Positions 1 through 5,823 of a DNA stretch of 5,823 nt are shown here, piece after piece. Within the stretch, counting starts at the first letter, position 1. Every line of letters begins with the position of its first letter. The DNA is from DASPKS01 sp035628035. GTDB taxonomy: Bacteria; Bacteroidota; Rhodothermia; Rhodothermales; Rubricoccaceae. The stretch spans positions 1 through 5,823 of the forward strand of contig DASPKS010000009.1 of NCBI GenBank assembly GCA_035628035.1. The letters run 5' to 3'. A program made the translations under genes and the position numbers. The notes under the pieces were generated by a model. It ran no database searches. It was not told the DNA's origin and worked only from the letters and a program-made list of their open reading frames with translations.

Positions 1-3000
1 CAGTCTCCCTCCATCGACCTCGATAGCGCTCCCCCCCCCAGCACCTCCAACCTGACGTATGCTGCTTGCTAAGGACCGGACGGACGCATTGTACTGCACG
101 ACGATCGCTTGCAGCCTACCGAACATCTCGGCGCGCTGGACCTCTGCGTCGGTGGTACCCTCGACCACCAGTGCAGGGCCGGCGTTAATGGCCATAACCG
201 CCGAGGTCATTGTTGAGTCGAACCGGCGCATGATCCCCGCGAGTGCATCGAACATTTGCGCCCGCCTTGAGGCCACGAGCTGTATCCCCGGTCCGCCCCC
301 CGGGGCCGGGTTGGTTGCGCCGTTGTTCGCCACGCCTATGTCTCCGAGCTGGATGTCCTCGACGTTCTCTAGCCGTACCCCACCGAAGCCATTGGAGAGG
401 CGGGCCAGCATTGCCGGATCGTAGCCGATTCCCTGCCCGAGCCGGGCATAGCCCACGTCGGCACCGAAGAGCCGGAACAGGCTGACGTTCAGCCCCGACA
501 TCCCGAAGCCGCCTGTACCGACGATCTCCACCGTCGGCGGCCCCCCCCCGGGAAGGCCGAACGTGAGGTCGCTCGCTCCCTCGATGTGCACCCCGTCGCG
601 CTCGGGCGCGAAGATCTGGTCCGCCCCCGTCAGCGGCTGGCCGAAGAGCTTCCCCACGCTCAGGCGCGGGAACGACAGCCGCCGGCTCTGCGCGCCGGCG
701 ATGTGCAGCCCGTGCCCCGGCGTGGCCCCGACGCTGAGGCGGTCGAGCTGGATGTCCGAGGAGTTGAGGAGGCAGAGCCCGCCGAGCCCGTTCGGGGCCG
801 GCTGCGGGAAGCCCAGCGAATTGAACAAGAGCCCGGCATACATATGATTCCCGATGCTGAGCGGCGCACTCCGGCTACCCTCCGGGTTGGGCGGCCGCGT
901 CTGCTCGTTGAGGTCGCGGAAGAAGAAGCCGTACCCCCCGTTCCCGCCCGAAACCACGCGCGCGGCCTCCTCGTCGCCGCCGAGCGCGAAGGCGGGCACT
1001 CCGTCGCCGATCTCCAGCCCGTGCCCGGCGTTCCCGAGGTCTGGCGTGCCCCCGGGCTCCGCGCCGAGCATGGTGGCCATGAGCTGGAAGGTGTCGCTGA
1101 GCTGCCCGAGCACCCGCACGCCGGGGCCGTTGTTGTTGGCGAATACGGTCGGGACGCCGATGGCGCCCACGGTCACGTTCGGCGAGTTCCTGATCGAGAG
1201 GCCGCCGATCTGGTTGGCCATCCGTTCGAGGAAGTCGGGCGGGAGGTCCCCAGGGGCCTGCGTGACCCCGCCGAAGACGTTGCGGACCTCGACACCGTCC
1301 GAGCCCTCGACCTCCATCATCCACCCGCCCGAGGCAATGGCCTCGACGGGGTCGTCGCTGGCGTTGTCGGAGCCCACCGTCACGTTCATGCTTTCGAAGA
1401 TGCGGAGGGCGCTGTTGACCGTCCCCGCGAGGTGGGAAGGCTCCGTCACGAGGGGCCGGAGCTTCCCGATGGAGCCCGACCGGAACAGCACGTTCATCGA
1501 CGCCTCGACGTCGAGCCCGTGCGCCCCGCTGGGTCCGATCCACGTCTGGTTCATTGTGAGCCCGTTCGCGCCGAAGGCACGGAGGCCACTCAGCCCGTTC
1601 GGCAGGAGCGCCGAGGGCATGATCCCGACCAACAAGTGACCGACTGTCATATTCCGCTGCAAGCTCGACGCTTCGCCGATCCGGCGGGCCCGCACAGCCG
1701 CGGCGAACGCGGGGTCGTAGAAGTGGATGCCGTGGCCGCCGTTGCCCGCCACGGCCACGTCGAACTCGAACCCGCCGCCGGCCCGCCCCTCCATGGCCGG
1801 CGCCTCCTCGTCCCCGATCGTGATCCCGGCGCCGCCCTCCACGCGGATACCGTCCCCCCCATTGCCGATCCCGGCCGTCCCGGCCGGGTCGGTCCCCACC
1901 ACGAGCGCCTCGAGCCGGTGGCCCGACCCGCCCTCGATGACGATGCCGTGGCCGCCGAATCCGAATACGGCCAGCCCCCGGATCGTCACACCGCTGGAGC
2001 CTACCCGGAGCCCGTCGCCCCCTCCGGCCCCTTGCCCGTCGAGGTAGACGGCGGGGAGCGCGCTGTATCCCGGCTGCGTCGTCGCGTCGAGCGCGAGGGG
2101 GCTGGTGATCCGAGGCAGCGCGGTGGTGGGCGTGATGGTGTGCGGCCCTCCACCAGGGATCTCGAACGTGATCGTCCGCCCCCCGCTGGCATTGGCCTCC
2201 TCGATGGCAGCGCGGAGCGTGCACTCGGGCACCATCTCGCCCTCGACCTCCACCTCCTCCCCGGTGTCGCACTCCTCGTCCCCTGCCTCCTCATCGGCCA
2301 GGTCCTGGTCGGAGTTCACGACGAGCCCGGCCTCCGCCTCAAGGGGGATCCGCGTGGTATCGGCGCACCCCCCACCGGGGCCCCACCCGACGCAGGGTCG
2401 CTGGACGTCCACAGGCTCCTCGCCCGCATCCTGGCCCGCCACTATGAACAGGTCCCACTCCACGCGGGACTCTACGGGGTCGTAGTTCGTGGAGTCCGGC
2501 GCGCGGTACTCCGCAGGCGCCTCGACGAGGTACGTCCGGCGGACTTCGAACGACTCCCCGGGGGCCAGCAGGGGCCTCGTGACGACCACGGTCTCCCCGG
2601 CCGGTAGCGCGGTCGGCGTGAGCTCAGGGCTCTGCTGCCGCGAGCCCTCCACGTTGAGCGCCTCGTCGATCCGGGTGTCGAACGTGAACTCCCGCCGCGC
2701 CTCGACGTCGTAGACCGGCTCCGTGCCCACGTTCGTGATCGTGGCCACGACCTCGACCTCGCTCTCCACGGGGGCCTCGTCGGGCGCTTCCACCTCCACG
2801 CGGAGGCGGGCGGCCGTTACCTCCACCGTCTCTTCGTACGTGCTCTGCTGTCCGTCGTCGTCGGTGACGGTGAGCCGGACGAGGTACTCCCCCTCCTGCG
2901 CATAGGTGTGGTTCGGGCGGTCGCCGGAGCCGGTCTGGCCGTCGCCGAACGTCCACGCGTAGGCAGAGACGGGCCGCCGGTTCTGCGGCGCCGTCACGTC

Positions 3001-3606
3001 CACCTCGTGGGAGAGCCCGCTCTCGAACGAGCCATCGAACGCGACGGCGAGCCCGTCGCCCTGCTCCCACCCGAACACAGCGATGGGGTGGCTGTTGGGG
3101 ACGTTGAAGACGGCGTACCACTCCGTGATCCTGTAGGGGCTCCCGTTGAGGACGGTCCACCTCCCGCCGAGGAGCGAGCGGCGCTCGCTGGCGCCCTCGG
3201 CGCAGCTCGCGGGGGGGGCGCCGGGGCCGACGCCCCACCCCCAGTGGGCGATGTGGCCGAAGTGGTTGTCGGGGACGACGATCCCGTGATCGGGGCTCGT
3301 CCCGGTCTCCCCCCACCCGGCGGGGACGTACATCCCCTCGGTGGCGACCCGGCTATAGTCGGAGTAGCTACCGGGGCGGCCGAGCACCTGGGCGGCCACG
3401 TCGGGCCACGTGGCAACGATCCCGCTCCCGCAGTTGAACCCGTTCTCGGTGGTGCGAACGTACTCGAAGACGGAGAGCGACATCCGCACGCTGTCACGGA
3501 CGGTCTGCGCGTGGGCTGCTGGCGCAGCGAAGGCGAGGAGCGTGGCCAGCAAGGCGAGGAGGAGTTGAGAGCGAGGCATCGGAGCGGGACCGGACGGTGA
3601 AGGCAT
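1..3606 (-). CDS. Large secreted CSLREA / parallel beta-helix protein with PKD domain (3' end outside window)
   Basis: One open frame of 1202 codons without a stop, running off the left edge, so the C-terminus is missing. Residues 1-33 form a signal peptide: Arg12, a Leu/Ala core at 15-31, and a likely AHA|Q cleavage site. Residues 34 to about 180 are a domain I do not recognise, rich in Trp, Gly and His, with Cys59 and Cys135. A PKD domain covers about 183-265, with WTFGDG at 218-223, HTY at 233-235 and LTVTDDDG around 244-251. A CARDB/DUF11-like beta-sandwich follows at about 267-370 (VATITNVGTEPVYDV from 287). An acidic CSLREA-type segment covers 428-473 and ends in CTLRAAIEEANA (462-473). 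LDATTQPGY (506-514) is common in this family. From about 475 onward, coils of the type GGHGIxI recur every 30-40 residues, typical of a right-handed parallel beta-helix. The likely role is at the cell surface or outside the cell, in adhesion or polysaccharide contact; this is inferred from the family. The ATG at 3606 has an AAGAGGA Shine-Dalgarno. The in-frame ATG at 3579 would give a tighter signal peptide but has no such site. Confidence 0.9.
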   Translation of the reverse strand, partial: MPSPSGPAPMPRSQLLLALLATLLAFAAPAAHAQTVRDSVRMSLSVFEYVRTTENGFNCGSGIVATWPDVAAQVLGRPGSYSDYSRVATEGMYVPAGWGETGTSPDHGIVVPDNHFGHIAHWGWGVGPGAPPASCAEGASERRSLLGGRWTVLNGSPYRITEWYAVFNVPNSHPIAVFGWEQGDGLAVAFDGSFESGLSHEVDVTAPQNRRPVSAYAWTFGDGQTGSGDRPNHTYAQEGEYLVRLTVTDDDGQQSTYEETVEVTAARLRVEVEAPDEAPVESEVEVVATITNVGTEPVYDVEARREFTFDTRIDEALNVEGSRQQSPELTPTALPAGETVVVTRPLLAPGESFEVRRTYLVEAPAEYRAPDSTNYDPVESRVEWDLFIVAGQDAGEEPVDVQRPCVGWGPGGGCADTTRIPLEAEAGLVVNSDQDLADEEAGDEECDTGEEVEVEGEMVPECTLRAAIEEANASGGRTITFEIPGGGPHTITPTTALPRITSPLALDATTQPGYSALPAVYLDGQGAGGGDGLRVGSSGVTIRGLAVFGFGGHGIVIEGGSGHRLEALVVGTDPAGTAGIGNGGDGIRVEGGAGITIGDEEAPAMEGRAGGGFEFDVAVAGNGGHGIHFYDPAFAAAVRARRIGEASSLQRNMTVGHLLVGIMPSALLPNGLSGLRAFGANGLTMNQTWIGPSGAHGLDVEASMNVLFRSGSIGKLRPLVTEPSHLAGTVNSALRIFESMNVTVGSDNASDDPVEAIASGGWMMEVEGSDGVEVRNVFGGVTQAPGDLPPDFLERMANQIGGLSIRNSPNVTVGAIGVPTVFANNNGPGVRVLGQLSDTFQLMATMLGAEPGGTPDLGNAGHGLEIGDGVPAFALGGDEEAARVVSGGNGGYGFFFRDLNEQTRPPNPEGSRSAPLSIGNHMYAGLLFNSLGFPQPAPNGLGGLCLLNSSDIQLDRLSVGATPGHGLHIAGAQSRRLSFPRLSVGKLFGQPLTGADQIFAPERDGVHIEGASDLTFGLPGGGPPTVEIVGTGGFGMSGLNVSLFRLFGADVGYARLGQGIGYDPAMLARLSNGFGGVRLENVEDIQLGDIGVANNGATNPAPGGGPGIQLVASRRAQMFDALAGIMRRFDSTMTSAVMAINAGPALVVEGTTDAEVQRAEMFGRLQAIVVQYNASVRSLASSIRQVGGAGGGSAIEVDGGRL
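31..39. repeat. Nine-base C tract inside coding sequence
   Basis: A run of nine C on the plus strand reads as nine G in the beta-helix gene, contributing Gly-Gly-Gly (residues 1190-1192). The gene is otherwise open through it. A tract of this length can slip during replication or be miscounted in sequencing. Confidence 0.6.
541..549. repeat. Second nine-base C tract inside coding sequence
   Basis: Nine consecutive C on the plus strand (nine G in the gene) encode a Gly-rich turn, LPGGGPP, around residues 1019-1025 of the beta-helix. The frame stays the same on both sides: the repeat pattern matches before and after. The assembled length is therefore the in-frame one. Confidence 0.6.
3211..3218. 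repeat. Eight-base G tract inside coding sequence
   Basis: Eight G on the plus strand read as eight C in the minus-strand gene, coding Ala-Pro-Pro near residue 130, in the unrecognised N-terminal domain just before Cys135. A one-base slip here would remove nearly the whole protein. Confidence 0.55.
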
Positions 3607-3738
3607 ACGGGGGTATCCTCTTACCGACGTTTCAGGGCGGACCGGCTCATGGCCCCTGCAAATCGCCCGCGGCGCCCGTTGCGAGGAGAGGCCACGCGCC
3701 CTATCCTCCCGCGCCCCTTCCCCACCCCTGCCTGCGGC
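3607..3738. promoter_or_regulatory. Divergent intergenic region between surface-protein gene and sigma-factor gene
   Basis: About 132 bases separate the minus-strand ATG at 3606 from the preferred GTG at 3739. Both 5' ends face this stretch, so promoters for both units probably lie here. I found no convincing -35/-10 pair, no Bacteroidota-type TAnnTTTG element and no clear inverted repeat. If the alternative sigma start at 3649 were used, only 42 bases would remain for two promoters, which is one argument against it. The region has A/T at codon third positions more often than the gene bodies, consistent with being non-coding. Confidence 0.5.
3616..3622 (-). promoter_or_regulatory. Ribosome binding site AAGAGGA for the beta-helix gene
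   Basis: On the minus strand this reads AAGAGGA, nine bases before the ATG at 3606. No comparable purine-rich site precedes the in-frame ATG at 3579, so this site decides the start choice. Confidence 0.5.
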
Positions 3739-4305
3739 GTGCCTCCACCCGACGACGATATCACGCGCCTACTCGCGCAGGCCCACGACGGCGATGCCGA
3801 CGCGCTCAGCCGCCTCATCCCCGTCGTCTACGACGAGCTCCACGCCCTCGCGCAGCAGCAGCGCCGCCGCCGCACGCCCGGCGACACGCTCAACACGACG
3901 GCGCTCGTGCACGAGGCCTACGAGAAGCTGGCGCGCGGCGGGAAGGCGTTCGTGGACCGCCAGCACTTCTTCCGCGTGGCCGCCCGCGTCATGCGCGGCG
4001 TCCTCGTGGACCACGCCCGCGCGCGGCAGCGCCAGAAGCGCGGCGACGGCGCGGCCCACCTCCCCCTCGACGAGGGCCGCCTCGCCCCCCCCGAAGCGCC
4101 CGACCAGCTCCTCGCTCTCGACGAGGCGCTCACACGGCTGACGGCGCTCGACCCCCGGCAGGCCGAGGTCGTCGAGCTCCGGTACTTCGTCGGGCTCACC
4201 GTCCCCGAGGCCGCCGACGTGCTCGGGCGCTCCGAGGCCACCGTGAAGCGCGACTGGACCGTCGCCCGTGCGTGGCTCCACCACGCCCTCTCGGAGGCCG
4301 CGTGA
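3739..4305 (+). CDS. ECF-type RNA polymerase sigma factor, TIGR02999 / ECF43-like, kinase-linked
   Basis: This is a sigma-70 family factor of the ECF class that would direct RNA polymerase to a small regulon. From GTG 3739 it has 188 residues, close to the family's usual length. Region 2 covers about 8-100 with the family hallmarks TLNTTALVHEAY (50-61), HFFRVAARVMRGVLVDHARARQ (first ten residues from 76, rest to 97) and KRG. Region 4 covers about 136-184 (LDPRQAEVVELRYF, then a helix-turn-helix near 152-176 with VPEAADVLGRSEATVKRDW). The acidic motif usual in region 2.2 of ECF factors is replaced by Thr/Asn (T50, N52, T53, T54). An in-frame ATG at 3649 would add 30 residues. That extension is Pro/Arg-rich, uses A/T-ending codons unlike the body and falls outside the conserved domain, so I prefer the GTG although neither start has a clear Shine-Dalgarno. 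The stop overlaps the kinase start. No anti-sigma gene is visible. Confidence 0.9.
   Translation: MPPPDDDITRLLAQAHDGDADALSRLIPVVYDELHALAQQQRRRRTPGDTLNTTALVHEAYEKLARGGKAFVDRQHFFRVAARVMRGVLVDHARARQRQKRGDGAAHLPLDEGRLAPPEAPDQLLALDEALTRLTALDPRQAEVVELRYFVGLTVPEAADVLGRSEATVKRDWTVARAWLHHALSEAA
4293..4297 (+). promoter_or_regulatory. Ribosome binding site GGAGG for the kinase, inside the sigma gene
   Basis: GGAGG lies in the last codons of the sigma gene, four bases before GTG 4302. The start overlaps the sigma stop as GTGA (4302-4305). This supports the GTG start and suggests translational coupling of the two genes. Confidence 0.6.
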
Positions 4306-5823
4306 CGCCCGCCGACCGGCACGCCCGCGTCTCGGCGCTCTTCCTCGACGCGCTCGACCGCCCCACCGACGCGCGCGCGGCGTGGCTCGCCGCCTCGTGC
4401 GACGACACCGACATCCGCCGCGAGGTCGCGGCCCTCCTCACGCAGCACGTCGCCGAGACGGGCCTCCTCGACCGCCCCGCCCTCGCCCGCCATGCGGACG
4501 GGGAGGCGCACGCGGACCCGCGCCTCGGCCAGCGCGTCGGCCCGTGGCGGCTCGACGCGCCGCTGGGGCGCGGCGGGATGGGGGCGGTGTACCGCGCCGT
4601 GCGCGCCGACGAGAGCTTCACGCAGCACGCCGCGCTCAAGCTCATGCACGCCGGCGGCGACGCCGACTTCCGCCCCCGCTTCCTCCGCGAGCGCGCGCTG
4701 CTGGCCGGGCTCGACCACCCCGGCGTGGCGCGCCTCCTCGATGGCGGCGTCACCCCCGACGGCGTGCCCTACCTCGCGATGGAGCTGGTCGACGGCGAGC
4801 CCATCACGGCCCACGCGGACCGCCATCGGCTGGGCGTCGAGGAGCGGCTCCGGCTGTTCCTCCAGGCGTGCGAGGCCGTGGCCTACGCCCACCGCAACCT
4901 CGTCGTCCACCGCGACCTCAAGCCGGCGCACGTGCTCGTAGACGGGCGAAGCGAAAGGCCGCAGGTGAAGCTGCTCGACTTCGGGATCGCCCGCCTCCTC
5001 TCCTCCGACGAGGCGCTCCTCACACGCACCGGCCCCGGCCCGATGACGCCGGCCTACGCCGCGCCCGAGCAGCTCCTCGGCCAGCCCGTCACGACGGCGA
5101 CGGACGTGTATGCCCTCGGCGTGGTGCTCTACGAGCTGCTCGCGGGCCGCCGCCCGTACGACGTCGGGTCGCTCACGGCGGCGCAGGCCGAGCGGGTGGT
5201 GTGCGGGACGGAGCCACCGCGCCCGTCGGCCGTGGCTCCGCCCGAGCGGCGGCGCGCCCTCCGCGGCGACCTCGACACCATCGTGCAGAAGGCGATGGCG
5301 AAGGAGCCCGCGCGCCGCTACCCCTCGGCTGACGCCCTGGCCGACGACCTCCGGCGCTCCCTCGATGGGCTCCCCGTCGAGGCGCGCCCCGCCACGGCGG
5401 GGTACCGGCTCGGGCGGTTCGTGCGGCGGCACCGCGCGGGGGTGCTCGCGGCTACGGCGGTCGTGGCTGGTGCGGTCGCGCTCGTCGCGTTCTACACCGC
5501 GCGGCTGACGGCTGAGCGCGACCGCGCGCTCCGTGCCACGGAGGTCGCACAGAGCGAGACCGCGCGTGCCGAGGCCGTCGCGGCCTTCCTCGAGCAGATC
5601 CTCCGCGCGCCCAACGCGAGCTGGTACGTCGAGGGCGAGGCGAAGGGGCCCGACACGCCGGTCCGCGCCGTCCTCGACGAGGCCGCCCGACGCGTGGACC
5701 GCGACTTCGCCGCCCAGCCAGACCTCCAGGCCGACCTCCACCACCTCCTCGGCGACACGTACAACGCGCTCGGGCTCGAAGAGGAAGCCGACCGCCACCA
5801 CGTGCGGGTGCTGGCGATCCGGG
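4302..5823 (+). CDS. Transmembrane Ser/Thr protein kinase with C-terminal TPR region (3' end outside window)
   Basis: An open frame of 507 codons runs off the right edge. Residues 1-80 are a helical leader typical of sigma-linked kinases. The Hanks-type kinase domain covers about 83-345. It has the Gly loop GRGGMGAVY (89-97), the ATP-binding Lys113 in AALKLM, a likely helix-C Glu130, HRDLKPAH (203-210), DFG (226-228), and the activation segment ending AAPEQ. The catalytic Asp205 and Lys207 are present, but the usual metal-binding Asn is His210. One transmembrane segment lies at about 379-400. A charged helix (404-433, ending in FLEQIL) and a TPR follow; LHHLLGDTYNALGLEEEAD near 478-496 fits a TPR, and more repeats probably lie beyond the edge. 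The catalytic domain is predicted in the cytoplasm, with the TPR part probably outside, so it may sense a signal and phosphorylate the adjacent sigma factor. That role is inferred from ECF43/kinase pairs. The start is GTG with GGAGG four bases upstream. Confidence 0.9.
   Translation, partial: MTPADRHARVSALFLDALDRPTDARAAWLAASCDDTDIRREVAALLTQHVAETGLLDRPALARHADGEAHADPRLGQRVGPWRLDAPLGRGGMGAVYRAVRADESFTQHAALKLMHAGGDADFRPRFLRERALLAGLDHPGVARLLDGGVTPDGVPYLAMELVDGEPITAHADRHRLGVEERLRLFLQACEAVAYAHRNLVVHRDLKPAHVLVDGRSERPQVKLLDFGIARLLSSDEALLTRTGPGPMTPAYAAPEQLLGQPVTTATDVYALGVVLYELLAGRRPYDVGSLTAAQAERVVCGTEPPRPSAVAPPERRRALRGDLDTIVQKAMAKEPARRYPSADALADDLRRSLDGLPVEARPATAGYRLGRFVRRHRAGVLAATAVVAGAVALVAFYTARLTAERDRALRATEVAQSETARAEAVAAFLEQILRAPNASWYVEGEAKGPDTPVRAVLDEAARRVDRDFAAQPDLQADLHHLLGDTYNALGLEEEADRHHVRVLAIR

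Larger units (their letters stand above)
1..2184 (-). repeat. Degenerate beta-helix coil repeats within the secreted protein
   Basis: This covers residues from about 475 to the window edge. Coils share the pattern Gly-Gly-x-Gly-hydrophobic-x-hydrophobic, then a turn, a second strand (often VTVG, ITIG or IQLG) and a further Gly. Examples are GGHGIVI at 551-557, GGDGIRV at 583-589, GGHGIHF at 623-629, GAHGLDV at 694-700, GPGVRV at 827-832, GHGLHI at 965-970, RDGVHI at 1003-1008 and GPGIQL at 1105-1110. The repetition is at protein level. I saw no long nucleotide-identical repeat, so the coils appear old and diverged, not recently amplified. NVTVG-type strands (for example 810-814) mark the second face of several coils. 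Confidence 0.7.

Noticed and set aside
875..2272. Minus-strand ORF of 465 codons
   Set aside because: It is a shifted frame of the same strand as the beta-helix gene, with an Arg/His/Gly-rich product and no recognisable motif. The neighbouring frame carries the real protein.
586..2607. Plus-strand ORF of 673 codons
   Set aside because: It is exactly codon-aligned antisense to the beta-helix gene. Its lack of stops only reflects the rarity of TTA, CTA and TCA codons in the GC-rich sense gene. Its product is Arg/Pro/Val-rich with no domain, while the sense frame shows PKD, CSLREA and beta-helix features.
3623..3636. TGAAAC followed by CGTC on the minus strand, resembling ECF -35 and -10 elements
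   Set aside because: The two pieces are adjacent and overlapping, without the roughly 16-base spacer an ECF promoter needs.
3649..3738. N-terminal extension of the sigma factor from ATG 3649
   Set aside because: It is not ruled out, but the 30 residues are Pro/Arg-rich, lie outside the conserved domain, use A/T-ending codons such as GCA, AAT, CGA and GGA, and would leave 42 bases for two divergent promoters.
4268..5332. Plus-strand ORF of 354 codons over the kinase
   Set aside because: It is out of frame with the kinase motifs and its product is almost entirely Arg, Pro, Ala and Gly.
3918..5801. Minus-strand ORF of 627 codons opposite the sigma factor and kinase
   Set aside because: It is codon-aligned antisense to the kinase frame, which has all kinase motifs. 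The antisense product is low-complexity Arg/Glu/Val with no domain.
1..5823. CRISPR arrays, tRNA or rRNA genes, insertion sequences, terminators
   Set aside because: I saw no direct-repeat/spacer pattern, no tRNA-like fold, no transposase frame and no terminator hairpin. Both transcription units end outside the window.

Overview
The window is very GC-rich, with codon third positions almost all G or C. It holds three real genes in two divergent units and no RNA gene, mobile element or CRISPR array that I can see. The gene types suggest a member of Rhodothermota (Rhodothermales, e.g. a Rubricoccaceae or Salinibacter relative). They are a kinase-linked ECF sigma factor, a Ser/Thr kinase with C-terminal TPR, and a secreted CSLREA/beta-helix protein with a PKD domain. 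Planctomycetota, Acidobacteriota or Gemmatimonadota carry similar gene pairs, so the taxonomic call is inference.

Positions 3606 down to 1 (minus strand) are one uninterrupted reading frame of 1202 codons that runs off the left edge. It encodes a large exported protein. In order it has a signal peptide, an unrecognised N-terminal domain, a PKD domain, a CARDB/DUF11-like beta-sandwich, an acidic CSLREA-type segment, and a long right-handed parallel beta-helix made of glycine-rich coils. The stop codon and any C-terminal sorting or anchor domain lie outside the window. Several long ORFs on both strands over this region are codon-aligned or shifted shadows of this gene.

Positions 3607 to about 3738 are the divergent intergenic region. 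The plus strand then carries an ECF sigma factor of the TIGR02999/ECF43-like type (best start GTG 3739, alternative ATG 3649). Its stop codon overlaps the GTG start of a Ser/Thr protein kinase with a single transmembrane segment and a TPR region (from 4302, running off the right edge). The pair looks translationally coupled. In characterised ECF43 systems (EcfP/PknT of Vibrio parahaemolyticus, EcfK/PknS of Xanthomonas citri) the kinase activates the sigma factor by phosphorylation instead of an anti-sigma factor releasing it.

The points most worth a second look are two. The kinase has His in place of the usual metal-binding Asn of the catalytic loop. The sigma factor has a Thr-rich segment where canonical ECF factors have an acidic region 2.2. 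Together they suggest a phospho-switch with an atypical kinase active site next to a divergently transcribed surface protein. That the sigma factor controls the surface protein is only a hypothesis.
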